A stretch of 64,000 nucleotides of DNA from Clostridium cuniculi (GCF_004353185.1 NZ_SMUS01000007.1:62001-126000); one strand, 5' to 3'; positions 36,234 to 46,825 are shown, counted from the stretch's first letter. A program made the numbers and translations. Notes: a model not told the origin generated them from the sequence alone.

Positions 36234-37865
36234 TTGAATACAGAATTAACTAAAGAAAACCTAGAAAAAATTTATGGTAAAGTAAGCCCTTTTGAATTTA
36301 AAGATAAATTATTACAACTTGCTACAATAAATAATAATACTATCTTAGATGCTGGTAGAGGTAATCCAAATTGGACAGCAGCAACTCCTAGACAGGCTTT
36401 CTTTACATTTGGGCAATTTGCTATATTAGAAACACAAAGATCATTAAATATTGGTGATTTAGCTGGAATGGTTCAAAAAGAAGGAATCTCCAAAAGATTA
36501 CTTGAGTATATTAATGCTAATCCTTCTTTACCTGGAATAGATTTAATAAGAGAAATTTATAACTATGGTATAAATGAACTTGGATTTGATGAAGATGAAT
36601 GGATTTTTGAGTTAGCTGATGGAATAATAGGCGATAATTATCCTGTTCCTGATAGAATGCTTGTACATATAGAAAAAATAGTTAATAAATATTTATTAAG
36701 AGAGTTATGTGGAAATACACAATTTGAAGATGATTTTGATATTTTTGGTGTTGAAGGTGGAACAGCTGCAATGTGCTATATTTTTGACTCTTTAGAAAAA
36801 AATCATCTACTAAATAAAGGAGATAAAGTTGCACTTATGACTCCAATCTTTACTCCATACTTAGAAATACCTCATTTACCACATTATAATTTTGATGTAA
36901 TTAATATTCATGCAAATGAAGTTGATGAAAATGGAATACCTACATATCAATACTCTGAAGATGACTTAAATAAATTAAAGGATACAAGTATAAAAGCTGT
37001 GTTTATAGTAAATCCAAATAATCCAGCTTCAATAGCATTAAATGATAAATGTAGAGAAACCTTAAAAGATATAGTAAATAATTATAATCCAAATTTAATG
37101 ATTATTACTGATGATGTTTATTGTACATTTGTTAATAACTTTAGATCTGTTCTTAGCGATTTACCTTATAATACTATTGGAGTTTATTCACTTTCAAAGT
37201 ATTTCGGTGTAACTGGATGGAGACTTGGAACTATAATATTAAATAAAGATAACATATATAATAAATTAATTTCAGAAATGTCAGAAATACATAAAGCTAA
37301 TTTAAATATAAGATACTGTCATTTATCTTGTAATCCTGAAAAAATATCATTTATAGATAGAATTGTTGCAGATAGTAGACAAGTTGCTTTAAATCATACT
37401 GCTGGACTTTCAACACCACAACAAGTTCAAATGGCATTCTTCTGTGCTTTTGCATTAATTGATTCTAATGATAATTATAAAAATTTGACTAAATCAATTT
37501 GTCAAAAGCGTAAACAACTATTATGCCAAGGGCTAAATGTTAAAATATTTAATGATCCACACTACGCTTCATACTATACTGAAATAAATATTTTAGATTG
37601 GGCTAGAGTTGAATATGGAATTGAAGCAAGTAAGTATATAGAAAAAAATTATACTCCTTTTGATATACTTTATAACTTAGCTAAAAACTATTCTACTGTT
37701 CTTTTAAACGGTGATGGTTTTGCTTCATCTAGATGGGGACTTAGAGTTTCTCTTGCCAATTTAAATGATGAAGCCTATTTAAAAATCGGACAAACGTTAA
37801 GAGAAATATTTGATAACATTATAAAGGAATTTAAAGCTAATCATAAATTAGAAATAAGCTGCTAA
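36234..37865 (+). CDS. aspD: Aspartate 4-decarboxylase / aspartate aminotransferase
   Basis: A PLP enzyme of fold type I converting L-aspartate to L-alanine and CO2. Visible are the long N-terminal domain with DAGRGNPNWTAATPRQAFF, the substrate region FGVEGGTAAM, NPNNPAS, DDVYCTFVN, and the PLP lysine in SLSKYFGVTGWRLG. The frame is open from ATG 36183, but that ATG has no ribosome site. AAAGGAG lies inside it and points to TTG 36234 (MNTELTKENLEKIYG), giving 543 residues, close to the family length. No aspT exchanger or Asp-tRNA gene is adjacent, so energy coupling through aspartate/alanine antiport is not supported here. Confidence 0.92.
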   Translation: MNTELTKENLEKIYGKVSPFEFKDKLLQLATINNNTILDAGRGNPNWTAATPRQAFFTFGQFAILETQRSLNIGDLAGMVQKEGISKRLLEYINANPSLPGIDLIREIYNYGINELGFDEDEWIFELADGIIGDNYPVPDRMLVHIEKIVNKYLLRELCGNTQFEDDFDIFGVEGGTAAMCYIFDSLEKNHLLNKGDKVALMTPIFTPYLEIPHLPHYNFDVINIHANEVDENGIPTYQYSEDDLNKLKDTSIKAVFIVNPNNPASIALNDKCRETLKDIVNNYNPNLMIITDDVYCTFVNNFRSVLSDLPYNTIGVYSLSKYFGVTGWRLGTIILNKDNIYNKLISEMSEIHKANLNIRYCHLSCNPEKISFIDRIVADSRQVALNHTAGLSTPQQVQMAFFCAFALIDSNDNYKNLTKSICQKRKQLLCQGLNVKIFNDPHYASYYTEINILDWARVEYGIEASKYIEKNYTPFDILYNLAKNYSTVLLNGDGFASSRWGLRVSLANLNDEAYLKIGQTLREIFDNIIKEFKANHKLEISC

Positions 37866-37867
37866 TA

Positions 37868-37905
37868 CTAAAAGTGCCTAATACTTATTTATAGGCACTT
37901 TTTTC
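37868..37905 (+). terminator. Terminator of aspD
   Basis: AAAAGTGCCTA / TAGGCACTTTT with loop, followed by TTCTTTAG. Confidence 0.8.
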
Positions 37906-37979
37906 TTTAGTTTGCTTTTTTAAATAATTTAATATCAAAATTTAATATTATATAATATACTTATTAAAGATTAAATGGA

Positions 37980-38024
37980 GATGATTTTATCCGATGATGT
38001 TTCACGTCCCTGGATAAGTTCATC
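37980..38024 (+). promoter_or_regulatory. Possible pseudoknotted leader of the sirtuin gene
   Basis: TTATCC (37987-37992) can pair with GGATAA (38012-38017). The loop segment GATGA (37993-37997) is complementary to TCATC (38020-38024) just past the stem, which is an H-type pseudoknot topology. The element ends about 17 bases before the GGAGG of the sirtuin gene. It has no match to a riboswitch class that I can name. Confidence 0.35.
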
Positions 38025-38054
38025 TAGCCAAATATGAAATTTGGAGGTTTAGTT

Positions 38055-38795
38055 ATGGAAAATAAAATAGATCAATTAAGCAAAATATTAAGTGAAAGTA
38101 ATAACATAGTATTCTTTGGTGGAGCAGGTGTTTCTACCGAATCTGGAATTCCTGATTTCAGAAGCTCTAATGGATTATTTAATGAAAAACTTAATATAAC
38201 ATTTACTCCAGAACAACTAGTTTCACATAGCTTTTATATTAGATATCCTGAAGAATTTTTTAATTTTTATAAAGCAAAACTAATATATCCTGAAGCAAAG
38301 CCTAATGGAGCTCATATAGCCTTAGCTAAACTTGAAGAAATGGGAAAACTAAAAGCTGTTATAACTCAAAATATAGATGGATTACACCAGGCTGCTGGTT
38401 CTAAAATAGTTTACGAGCTTCATGGTTCTGTTCTTAGAAATTATTGCGTAAAATGTCATGCTTTTTATGATGAAAAGTTTATTTTAGAATCTAAAGGAGT
38501 ACCTACTTGTACTAAATGTGGAGGAACAGTTAAACCTGATGTAGTTCTTTATGAGGAAGGATTAGATGATTCTACAATTAGAGGTGCTGTAAATGCTATA
38601 GCTAATGCAGATACATTAATAATAGGTGGAACTTCTCTTGTTGTTTATCCTGCTGCTGGTCTTATTGATTATTTTAAGGGTAAAAACCTTGTACTTATAA
38701 ATAAGGGTACAACTTCTGCTGATAATAAAGCTGATTTAGTTATTAATGATTCTATTGGAAAAGTATTAACTACTGCTGTAAATTCAATTTCCTAG
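38055..38795 (+). CDS. Sir2-family NAD-dependent protein deacylase
   Basis: A 246-residue sirtuin that removes acetyl or other acyl groups from lysines using NAD. Motifs: GGAGVSTESGIPDFRS near the N-terminus, TQNIDGLHQAAG, catalytic His in YELHGSV, zinc Cys pairs CVKC and CTKCGG, KPDVVLYEE, GGTSLVVYPA and INKG. The upstream frame is open from 38034, but the ATG at 38055 has the TTTGGAGG ribosome site. It is monocistronic with an unusual structured leader. Confidence 0.95.
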   Translation: MENKIDQLSKILSESNNIVFFGGAGVSTESGIPDFRSSNGLFNEKLNITFTPEQLVSHSFYIRYPEEFFNFYKAKLIYPEAKPNGAHIALAKLEEMGKLKAVITQNIDGLHQAAGSKIVYELHGSVLRNYCVKCHAFYDEKFILESKGVPTCTKCGGTVKPDVVLYEEGLDDSTIRGAVNAIANADTLIIGGTSLVVYPAAGLIDYFKGKNLVLINKGTTSADNKADLVINDSIGKVLTTAVNSIS

Positions 38796-38808
38796 GAAAT
38801 TACTAAAA

Positions 38809-38855
38809 AAATTATCCTAGTCAAGGAAAATTACTTTCCTCCACTAGGATAATTT
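38809..38855. terminator. Terminator between sirtuin and the Lys/Glu-rich protein
   Basis: A perfect 13-bp outer stem (38809-38821 with 38843-38855) contains an inner GGAAA/TTTCC stem. It is symmetrical and can serve both convergent genes. Confidence 0.75.
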
Positions 38856-38864
38856 AATGATATA

Positions 38865-39368
38865 TTATTCTGCAGCTTTTTCTGAAGAATTTTCTATTTT
38901 ATCAGAATTTTCTTCATCTCTGCATTTGCACTTATTTTCTTCTTTTTTATGATCCTTACACTTACTATCCTCTTTCTTTACATCTTCCTTGCATTTATCG
39001 CTATCTTTTTTGTCATGCTTCTTATGACCCTTTTTATCATCTTTGCATTTTTTCTTATCTTCTTTTTCTTTTTCTTTTTCTTTTTTCTTTTCTTCCTTTT
39101 CTTTCTTCTTGCAAGGATTACTTGAAGTATCTTCTACATCATCTTTTGATGATCCCTTAGAAGTCTTTTTACTCTTATCTTCTGTACTCTTTTCTTCTGG
39201 AGCTGAAGTTTCCTTCTCCTTCTTTTCCTCTTTATTTTCTGAAGGCGCTTCTATTGTAGCCTTATTACCATCTGCTGGACTAGTACTTAAAGTTTGTGCA
39301 TAAGTAGTAACACCTTCAACCATCATTAATGCAGAACATATTAATAATGATACAACTTTTTTCTTCAT
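38865..39368 (-). CDS. Secreted Lys/Glu-rich low-complexity protein
   Basis: 167 residues. A clear signal peptide (MKKKVVSLLICSALMMVEGVTTYAQT) is followed by a mature part made almost entirely of Lys, Glu, Asp and Ser, with repeats such as KKEKEEKKKEKEKEKE and KKDSDKCKEDVKKEDSKCKDH. Eight or so cysteines are scattered through the C-terminal half (PCKK, KCKDD, KCKED, KCKDH, KCKCRD), unusual for such a disordered chain and reminiscent of metal-binding or cross-linked proteins. No domain is recognised. It is monocistronic behind GGAGG. Confidence 0.75.
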   Translation of the reverse strand: MKKKVVSLLICSALMMVEGVTTYAQTLSTSPADGNKATIEAPSENKEEKKEKETSAPEEKSTEDKSKKTSKGSSKDDVEDTSSNPCKKKEKEEKKKEKEKEKEDKKKCKDDKKGHKKHDKKDSDKCKEDVKKEDSKCKDHKKEENKCKCRDEENSDKIENSSEKAAE

Positions 39369-39484
39369 AACTTTTTTCCTCCAATGTTTTCTTTAGTTTA
39401 TTATTACTCCTAAGTATTTCAAGTTTAGTATTACCCTTTTTAAGCCAAATTATTATTGTCCACCACCATTGTATAGCCCTAAAA

Positions 39485-40549
39485 CTATGATGTAAATAAA
39501 TCCTTTTTAACTACTAATTTCTCAAATTTGTACAATATAGAAAAAATCTTTTTATCATAGACTAATACTTCTATATTAGTTCCTGAAACCATAGGTGATA
39601 TTTTAACTTGAAATTCTCCATTAGCCTTTGCTTGAGTTGTTCCTACAGTTCCATTTTCAGATACAATAATAATATTACTGTTAGGAAGAGTCTTACCTGT
39701 AATCTTATCACTACTTGATGTAATCTTATCTACTTCTAAGTTAACGTACTCTTCATAATCTGAAATTACTTGTGCTGCCATCATTGCATGTCCAACTTTA
39801 TTAGGAGAAATTCTAGCTACTCCATTTTCAACCTTAAAATTTAAAACTTCATCATTACTTAATATGTGATAACAATCTAGAATTTTATAATCATAATTAC
39901 TATTATTCTTAACTATTAAATCATTAATTAAACTTATTTGTTCATCAAAAAAATTATAAATATTACATTTTTTATTAATAGGATTATATACTGTATTTAC
40001 ATATATTTCTGATTCCGGCGCTAATTTTTTAATTTTTTTTATTATCTTAGGAAAATCTTTTGAAAATTTATTTACTTCATTTAAAATTTCACTTTTTATT
40101 TCATCACTATTTAAATATTCACTTATTATAGAATCAAACTTCTCTTCATCACATCCCTGTAATATAGTTTCATCTATATTTAGATTTGCTAATATAGCAT
40201 TTAATATATTGTTACCTCCAATTGATACTGTAATTAAATCTGAATCTTTTATTTTTTCCTTATTTTCGTCTATTATATTTAATAGATCTGATGAAGTTAT
40301 TCCATCCTTACTTAAATTACTGTAATCTAAATTATCATTTAATGCATATAAAAAATCTTTAATTAATGAAACATATGCAACATCATAATCATTATCTGCT
40401 TCCGTAGATATCTCATCACCTATAGCAACATACTTATCCAATACCTTATTAGAAACTTCCCCCTTAACTTGCATAGCTATAGGTAGTGCTAATAAAATTA
40501 TTCCTATAGTTATTATAAGTATTACTTTAATTCTATTCCTCTTCTTCAC
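39485..40549 (-). CDS. SGNH/GDSL-like protein lacking catalytic residues, with Ig-like tail
   Basis: A 354-residue exported protein: an N-terminal hydrophobic anchor (about 8-28), an SGNH-fold domain (38-265), and a bacterial Ig-like domain of the Big_6 type (about 280-345, ITGKTLPNSNIIIVSENG). The family block I GDSxS reads GDEIS, so the nucleophile is Glu46. In block V the usual DxxHPN reads ARISPN (Ala246, Ser249). Block III GGNN is kept. The fold therefore seems conserved but the triad is lost. It is likely a binding or structural protein instead of an esterase. Nothing in the neighbourhood indicates a ligand. Confidence 0.8.
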   Translation of the reverse strand: MKKRNRIKVILIITIGIILLALPIAMQVKGEVSNKVLDKYVAIGDEISTEADNDYDVAYVSLIKDFLYALNDNLDYSNLSKDGITSSDLLNIIDENKEKIKDSDLITVSIGGNNILNAILANLNIDETILQGCDEEKFDSIISEYLNSDEIKSEILNEVNKFSKDFPKIIKKIKKLAPESEIYVNTVYNPINKKCNIYNFFDEQISLINDLIVKNNSNYDYKILDCYHILSNDEVLNFKVENGVARISPNKVGHAMMAAQVISDYEEYVNLEVDKITSSSDKITGKTLPNSNIIIVSENGTVGTTQAKANGEFQVKISPMVSGTNIEVLVYDKKIFSILYKFEKLVVKKDLFTS

Positions 40550-40727
40550 AATACACCCTCCACACTTTTGAACTCCTATACTTATTATAGGTGCTTTTTT
40601 TCTAAATTTATAGATTTTTTAGGTATTTTTTTCCAAAAATATATCTACATAAATTCTCTCTATATTTAAAAATATTTTAATTTTCTACATATTATTTTAA
40701 TATAAACCTTTTTAAAGACTCAAAAAA

Positions 40728-40770
40728 TAAGCTACCTTAGGTAATTTCCTTTATTACCTAAAGTAGCTTA
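40728..40770 (-). terminator. Terminator of the MutS-like gene
   Basis: TAAGCTAC and GTAGCTTA plus TTAGGTAA/TTACCTAA form a 17-bp stem with one mismatch around an 8-9 base loop, just past the stop. Confidence 0.7.
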
Positions 40771-40775
40771 AAATT

Positions 40776-42356
40776 CTACATATATTTTTCTAAAGTTTCA
40801 GCTCTATTATAAGATTTTTTTATTATCTCTTTTGGATAACCTATATGATCTAATAGCTTAATGGCATTACGTGTTTTAGATACCCCTCTTTTTAGCTTAT
40901 AATCAAAATTTAACCCCTTACTATCTACTTTCTCACTAAAATAGAAGAAGTCATAATTTTCTTTAAGAATATCTGTAAGTTCTCTATCATGGGTTGCAAC
41001 TATTGATATACTATCTTTGCTATTAATATATTTTAGTATTTCTGCAGAAGATGCTATTCTTTCAATTGGATTTGTACCTCTAAAGATTTCATCTATTGGA
41101 CAGAATACTGGTAAATCTAACTCTAAGGCTTTAATTATTCTAAGTAATGCTTCAGCCTCAGCCATATAATAACTCTTTCCTAAAGTAACATCGTCACTTG
41201 GACTTATTGATGAAACTATATTAAATAAACACGCTTCATACTTTTTAGTTAATGTAAAATTAAATGTTTGTGCAAATATAATGTTAAGACCTATCATTCT
41301 TAAAAATGTTGATTTTCCTGCCATGTTTGTTCCTGTTAAAACAATTCCCCTTTTCTCAAAATTAATTGAATTAGGAACTGCATCTTTGATTAATGGATGT
41401 ACACCATCTACTATATTAATACCAACTTTATCTACAAATTTAGGCTTAGTATACTTTCCTTTTATTTCTTCTTTATAAGATGCTATAGACATATAACTTT
41501 CTATTTCACCTATTAGATAATATAAATCTAAAATATACTCTCTCTTTTCCTCTAATAAGCTAGCAATTCTATAAAAAGCAGTTTCCTCTAATAAAAATGG
41601 AATAGTTAAAACTTCAAACACGCCACCAGCTGTATTAGCCAATTGAATCGGTCTAGTAGCACTATCAATCCCCTTTAATTCTTTTAATAACTCTTTAATT
41701 TCTTTATTGTAATTTTCAATTGCAGGGTGTTTTATCTCTTGAATTTTTTTTGCAGAGATTATAATATTTCTTAAATAAAGTAACCCTTGTGATTTAACAT
41801 TTTTTCTTTCTTTATCATTAATAAATACATTAACCCATAATAATACAAATGTAGCTAAAAGTAAGGTAGGCTCTTTTAATAATATTGATAATATTATTGT
41901 TCCAAACATTAAAACTCTACCAAATAAAATATATAAGTAATACTTGGTTTTATTTTCCTCTAAAGATTCCACTATCATATCTAAGAATGTATTTTTTCTA
42001 TCATATCCTAGTTTAAAATAAATCATTTGTAACTTTGTTCTTAAATCAGTAGATTTTCTTAATGTTTCAACTAATTCATCTCTTTCCTCTAATCTCTTCT
42101 TATCATGAAGTGGATTTCTAAGCATTTTATATAAAATTGCTTCTCCCGCACTACTATAAGTTCTATCAACCTTAGCAAAAACTTCATCCATATTAAAATC
42201 ATCCCAAGTTTGATCATCTATTGTATATCCATCATGTTCTTCCATATCAAAGTAAGTTCTTATATGTTTAAAATTTCTTTTCTTTTTTCTTTCTTCACCA
42301 AAATCTTTTTCCATCATATCATAAAGACCTAAAAGTGAATCCATTATATTTTTCAT
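40776..42356 (-). CDS. Membrane-anchored MutS-family ATPase
   Basis: About 526 residues. The C-terminal third is a MutS ATPase domain: Walker A GTNMAGKSTFLR, ISPSDDVTLGKSYYMAEA, Walker B FCPIDEIFRGTNPIER and the switch ATHD. Two hydrophobic helices (about 140-185) lie between a helical N-terminal domain and the lever-like middle domain. There is no mismatch-recognition domain. These membrane MutS-like proteins are widespread in Firmicutes and uncharacterised; a role in mismatch repair should not be assumed. The start is set at 42356 (MKNIMDSLL) behind AGAGGTG; 13 further upstream codons are open but lack a ribosome site. Confidence 0.88.
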   Translation of the reverse strand: MKNIMDSLLGLYDMMEKDFGEERKKKRNFKHIRTYFDMEEHDGYTIDDQTWDDFNMDEVFAKVDRTYSSAGEAILYKMLRNPLHDKKRLEERDELVETLRKSTDLRTKLQMIYFKLGYDRKNTFLDMIVESLEENKTKYYLYILFGRVLMFGTIILSILLKEPTLLLATFVLLWVNVFINDKERKNVKSQGLLYLRNIIISAKKIQEIKHPAIENYNKEIKELLKELKGIDSATRPIQLANTAGGVFEVLTIPFLLEETAFYRIASLLEEKREYILDLYYLIGEIESYMSIASYKEEIKGKYTKPKFVDKVGINIVDGVHPLIKDAVPNSINFEKRGIVLTGTNMAGKSTFLRMIGLNIIFAQTFNFTLTKKYEACLFNIVSSISPSDDVTLGKSYYMAEAEALLRIIKALELDLPVFCPIDEIFRGTNPIERIASSAEILKYINSKDSISIVATHDRELTDILKENYDFFYFSEKVDSKGLNFDYKLKRGVSKTRNAIKLLDHIGYPKEIIKKSYNRAETLEKYM

Positions 42357-42461
42357 TTTGCACCTCTTTTTATCCATTAAGTTTAATATGAACATTTAAT
42401 TACTATTATACACTATATTCTTATTCTATTATATAAAAAGCAGCATAATATCCTAAAAAAA

Positions 42462-42507
42462 TCTCCCTATAAGTCTAAATATAAATCTTAAAACTTATAG
42501 AGAGTAT
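42462..42507 (-). terminator. Terminator of the mscS gene
   Basis: CTCCCTATAAGT / ACTTATAGAGAG (one mismatch) with an 18-base loop. Confidence 0.55.
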
Positions 42508-42517
42508 AAAAATAATT

Positions 42518-43342
42518 TTATTTTTCTATTTCATTATTTTTTATGTGTAAATCCATTTGTGGATAAGGTATACTAATCTCTTCTTCATCAAACTTAACTT
42601 TAACTGCTTCAAGTAAATCAAAATGTACTTTCCAATAATCACTATTATTAACCCAAGCTCTTACTACGAAATTAACAGCGCTATCTCCATGTGCAGAAAG
42701 TGCTATAAATGGTTCAGGGTCTTTTAAAATTAACTCATGTGCCTCTACAATGTTAGATAATACTCTCTTTACCTTAAGAACATCTTGTTCATATCCAACT
42801 CCAAAAGTTAAATCCACTCTTCTTAACTCTTTTGCTGAGTAATTTACAATGCTTCCATTTGCTAAATTACCATTTGGAACAAGTATAAGCTTATTATCTA
42901 CAGTTGTCATATGTGTATAAAACATACCTATTCTTTCAATAGTACCTGAATGACCAGAACCTTCAATATAATCTCCAACATTAAATGGTCTTATTAATAA
43001 TATTATTACTCCTCCTGCAAAATTAGATAAACTACCTTGTAATGCAAGCCCTATAGCAACCCCTGCAGATGCAACTAAAGCTGCTATTCCTGTTGTTTTA
43101 ATTCCTACATAATCCAAGAATATATAAATTACTATCCCCTTTAACACTACTTCTACAAAAGTATCTAAGAATGAGCTTACTGTTGCATCCACATTTCTTT
43201 TCTCTAATGTTTTACTCATTATATTTACTACTTTTTTAGCAAGCTTCCACCCAATCCATAATAAAATTAATCCTATAATTAACTTTATTCCTTCTGTAGT
43301 TGCCCAATTAATAATTTTGTTTAAAAACTGTTCTAAATTCAT
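42518..43342 (-). CDS. mscS: Small-conductance mechanosensitive channel (MscS family)
   Basis: A 274-residue channel that opens under membrane tension to release osmolytes. There are three N-terminal helices; the pore-lining third helix reads AALVASAGVAIGLALQGSLSNFAGG, followed by the signature RPFNVGDYIEGSGHSGTIERIGMF and the beta domain with VPNGNLANGSIVNYS. The length is that of E. coli MscS. It is monocistronic and divergent from the LtaS-like gene. Confidence 0.95.
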   Translation of the reverse strand: MNLEQFLNKIINWATTEGIKLIIGLILLWIGWKLAKKVVNIMSKTLEKRNVDATVSSFLDTFVEVVLKGIVIYIFLDYVGIKTTGIAALVASAGVAIGLALQGSLSNFAGGVIILLIRPFNVGDYIEGSGHSGTIERIGMFYTHMTTVDNKLILVPNGNLANGSIVNYSAKELRRVDLTFGVGYEQDVLKVKRVLSNIVEAHELILKDPEPFIALSAHGDSAVNFVVRAWVNNSDYWKVHFDLLEAVKVKFDEEEISIPYPQMDLHIKNNEIEK

Positions 43343-43564
43343 ATTTCTACAAAGTCCCTCCTAATTTTATTCATTATTTTATTATATACAGATTTACTTT
43401 TTTGTAAACTTAAATTAATTTAATTCATTTTTTATTATAAATTCCATTAAATTTCTCTTAATATTCTCTTAAGCTAATTTCAAAAAGAACATTTTAAGTA
43501 TATAATATATTTGCTTCTTGTAATTTCTCAAGGTATCTTACCAGAAAGGAGTTATTATCGTATA

Positions 43565-45343
<1,779 letters not shown>

Positions 45344-45366
45344 ATTTACTAAACTTGAAATTTTGG

Positions 45367-45422
45367 CCCCCTTAATTTATATTATATCTGTATTATACAT
45401 ATGTATTTATAAATTAAGGGGG
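45367..45422 (+). promoter_or_regulatory. 15-bp inverted repeat that can sequester the DUF1622 ribosome site
   Basis: CCCCCTTAATTTATA (45367-45381) is perfectly complementary to TATAAATTAAGGGGG (45408-45422). The right arm contains the ribosome site AAGGGGG, eight bases from ATG 45430. The 26-base loop holds a second palindrome, ATACATATGTAT (45395-45406). It could be an RNA switch or thermometer, or a DNA operator. A TTGAAA-17-TATATT promoter match overlaps the left arm, so the arm may not be transcribed from that promoter. Confidence 0.55.
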
Positions 45423-45429
45423 ATATATT

Positions 45430-45774
45430 ATGTTAGAACATATTTTTGATATATTACTTCCAATATTAATTCACATATTTGAGTTAATGGGAGTAATTGT
45501 ATTAACAGTAGGCGCATTTACAGCATTTTATCACTATGTAAAATCTAAATTTGGTAAAGAAGGCTATTCATTAAAATATCAATTTGCAAACTCTATGATT
45601 ACTGCACTTGAATTTAAACTTGCTGCTGAAATACTAAAAACTGTTTTAGTAAAAAGTCTTGATGAATTAATAATTTTAGGAGCTTTATTCCTAATAAGAG
45701 CCTTAATGACCTTTGTTTTAGAACGTGAAATTAAGGATAGTGAAAAAAATCATAAAAATTCTTTAGAATATTAG
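45430..45774 (+). CDS. DUF1622-family small membrane protein
   Basis: A 114-residue protein with hydrophobic segments at about 8-28, 55-70 and 75-95 and the DUF1622 pattern (FELMGVIVLTVGAFTAFYHYV; FANSMITALEFKLAAEILKTVLVKS; LGALFLIRALMTFVLEREI). The family's function is unknown. The gene is short, monocistronic and preceded by a strong inverted repeat covering its ribosome site. Confidence 0.88.
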   Translation: MLEHIFDILLPILIHIFELMGVIVLTVGAFTAFYHYVKSKFGKEGYSLKYQFANSMITALEFKLAAEILKTVLVKSLDELIILGALFLIRALMTFVLEREIKDSEKNHKNSLEY

Positions 45775-45783
45775 TAAAAAATT

Positions 45784-45825
45784 TGACTCTAAAATATTTT
45801 AATAATAAAAAATATTTTAGAGTCA
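45784..45825. terminator. Bidirectional terminator between DUF1622 and GH43
   Basis: A perfect 17-bp stem (45784-45800 with 45809-45825) around an 8-base loop; symmetric, between convergent genes. Confidence 0.8.
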
Positions 45826-45837
45826 TTATAAATAAAT

Positions 45838-46782
45838 TTATTTCAAATCAAATATTATATTTCCTTTATCATCATAAGCTAATTCTTTAACAAATGTATG
45901 TCTATTTGGATCGTATAGTGGATCTCCTACTATCTCTTTATAATTCCTTGCATGATATACTAATATATCCTTTTTACCATCTTCTGATACAGTAAAGCAA
46001 CTATGTCCTGGTCCAAATATTTCCGCTTCTTCATCTGTCTTTAAAACTGGTTTTTCTGACTTATGCCATGAATTTTTATTTAATAAATCACTATTTTCAT
46101 CAGCTATTAATACTCCCATACAATAATTATAATCAGTAGCACTTGCAGAATATGAAATAAATATCTTTCCATTTCTATTTAAGACTGCCGGTCCCTCATT
46201 AACTAAGAACCCAATCTTCTCCCAATCATATTCTGGTTCTGCAATCATTACCTGTTCACCTTCTATTGTCCAAGGATTCTTCATCTTTGCAATATATAAA
46301 TTTGAATTTCCATATATATTGGGATCTTTTTGAGCCCAAACTAGGTATCTAACTCCTTTATGTTCAAATGTAGTTGAATCTAATGCGAAAGATTCCCAAT
46401 TAGTTTTTAATTGTCCCTTTTCAATCCACTTTCCCTCTAATGGATTTTCACTTTCATTCTCTAATACAAACATTCTATGATCAAATAATCCTTCATTAGT
46501 TTCTGTAGTTCTAGCTGCTGCAAAATATACATACCATTTACCATCAATATAATGAATTTCAGGTGCCCATATATTTGCACTCAACATACCCTCATCATGT
46601 TTCCTCCAAATAGTTACCCCATCTGCTTCTGATAATCCATTTATTGTTTTTGCTCTTCTTATTTCAATCCTATCATATTCAGGTACCGAAGCTGAGAAGT
46701 AATAATATCCATCTGTATGCTTATATATCCATGGATCTGCTCTTTGTAATATAATAGGTTTTACTAATTCTTTAACTGTCAT
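45838..46782 (-). CDS. GH43-family glycosidase (arabinofuranosidase-like)
   Basis: A 314-residue single-domain five-bladed propeller. The three GH43 acids are visible: base Asp16 in LQRADPWIYK, pKa modulator Asp135 in FALDSTTF and acid Glu196 in VNEGPAV. FGPGHSCF and YHARNY are typical of alpha-L-arabinofuranosidase subfamilies. It has no signal peptide, so it acts on imported arabino-oligosaccharides (inference). It lies 43 bases downstream of the ArsR-type regulator in the same direction, and beyond that an ABC sugar importer. Confidence 0.92.
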   Translation of the reverse strand: MTVKELVKPIILQRADPWIYKHTDGYYYFSASVPEYDRIEIRRAKTINGLSEADGVTIWRKHDEGMLSANIWAPEIHYIDGKWYVYFAAARTTETNEGLFDHRMFVLENESENPLEGKWIEKGQLKTNWESFALDSTTFEHKGVRYLVWAQKDPNIYGNSNLYIAKMKNPWTIEGEQVMIAEPEYDWEKIGFLVNEGPAVLNRNGKIFISYSASATDYNYCMGVLIADENSDLLNKNSWHKSEKPVLKTDEEAEIFGPGHSCFTVSEDGKKDILVYHARNYKEIVGDPLYDPNRHTFVKELAYDDKGNIIFDLK

Positions 46783-46825
46783 AACTCTCCCCCATATTTA
46801 ATACCAAATTTATAATATCTTTTTA

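Noticed and set aside
39043..39303. Phe/Ser-rich plus-strand frame
   Set aside because: Antisense of the Lys/Glu-rich codons of the secreted protein; no ribosome site.
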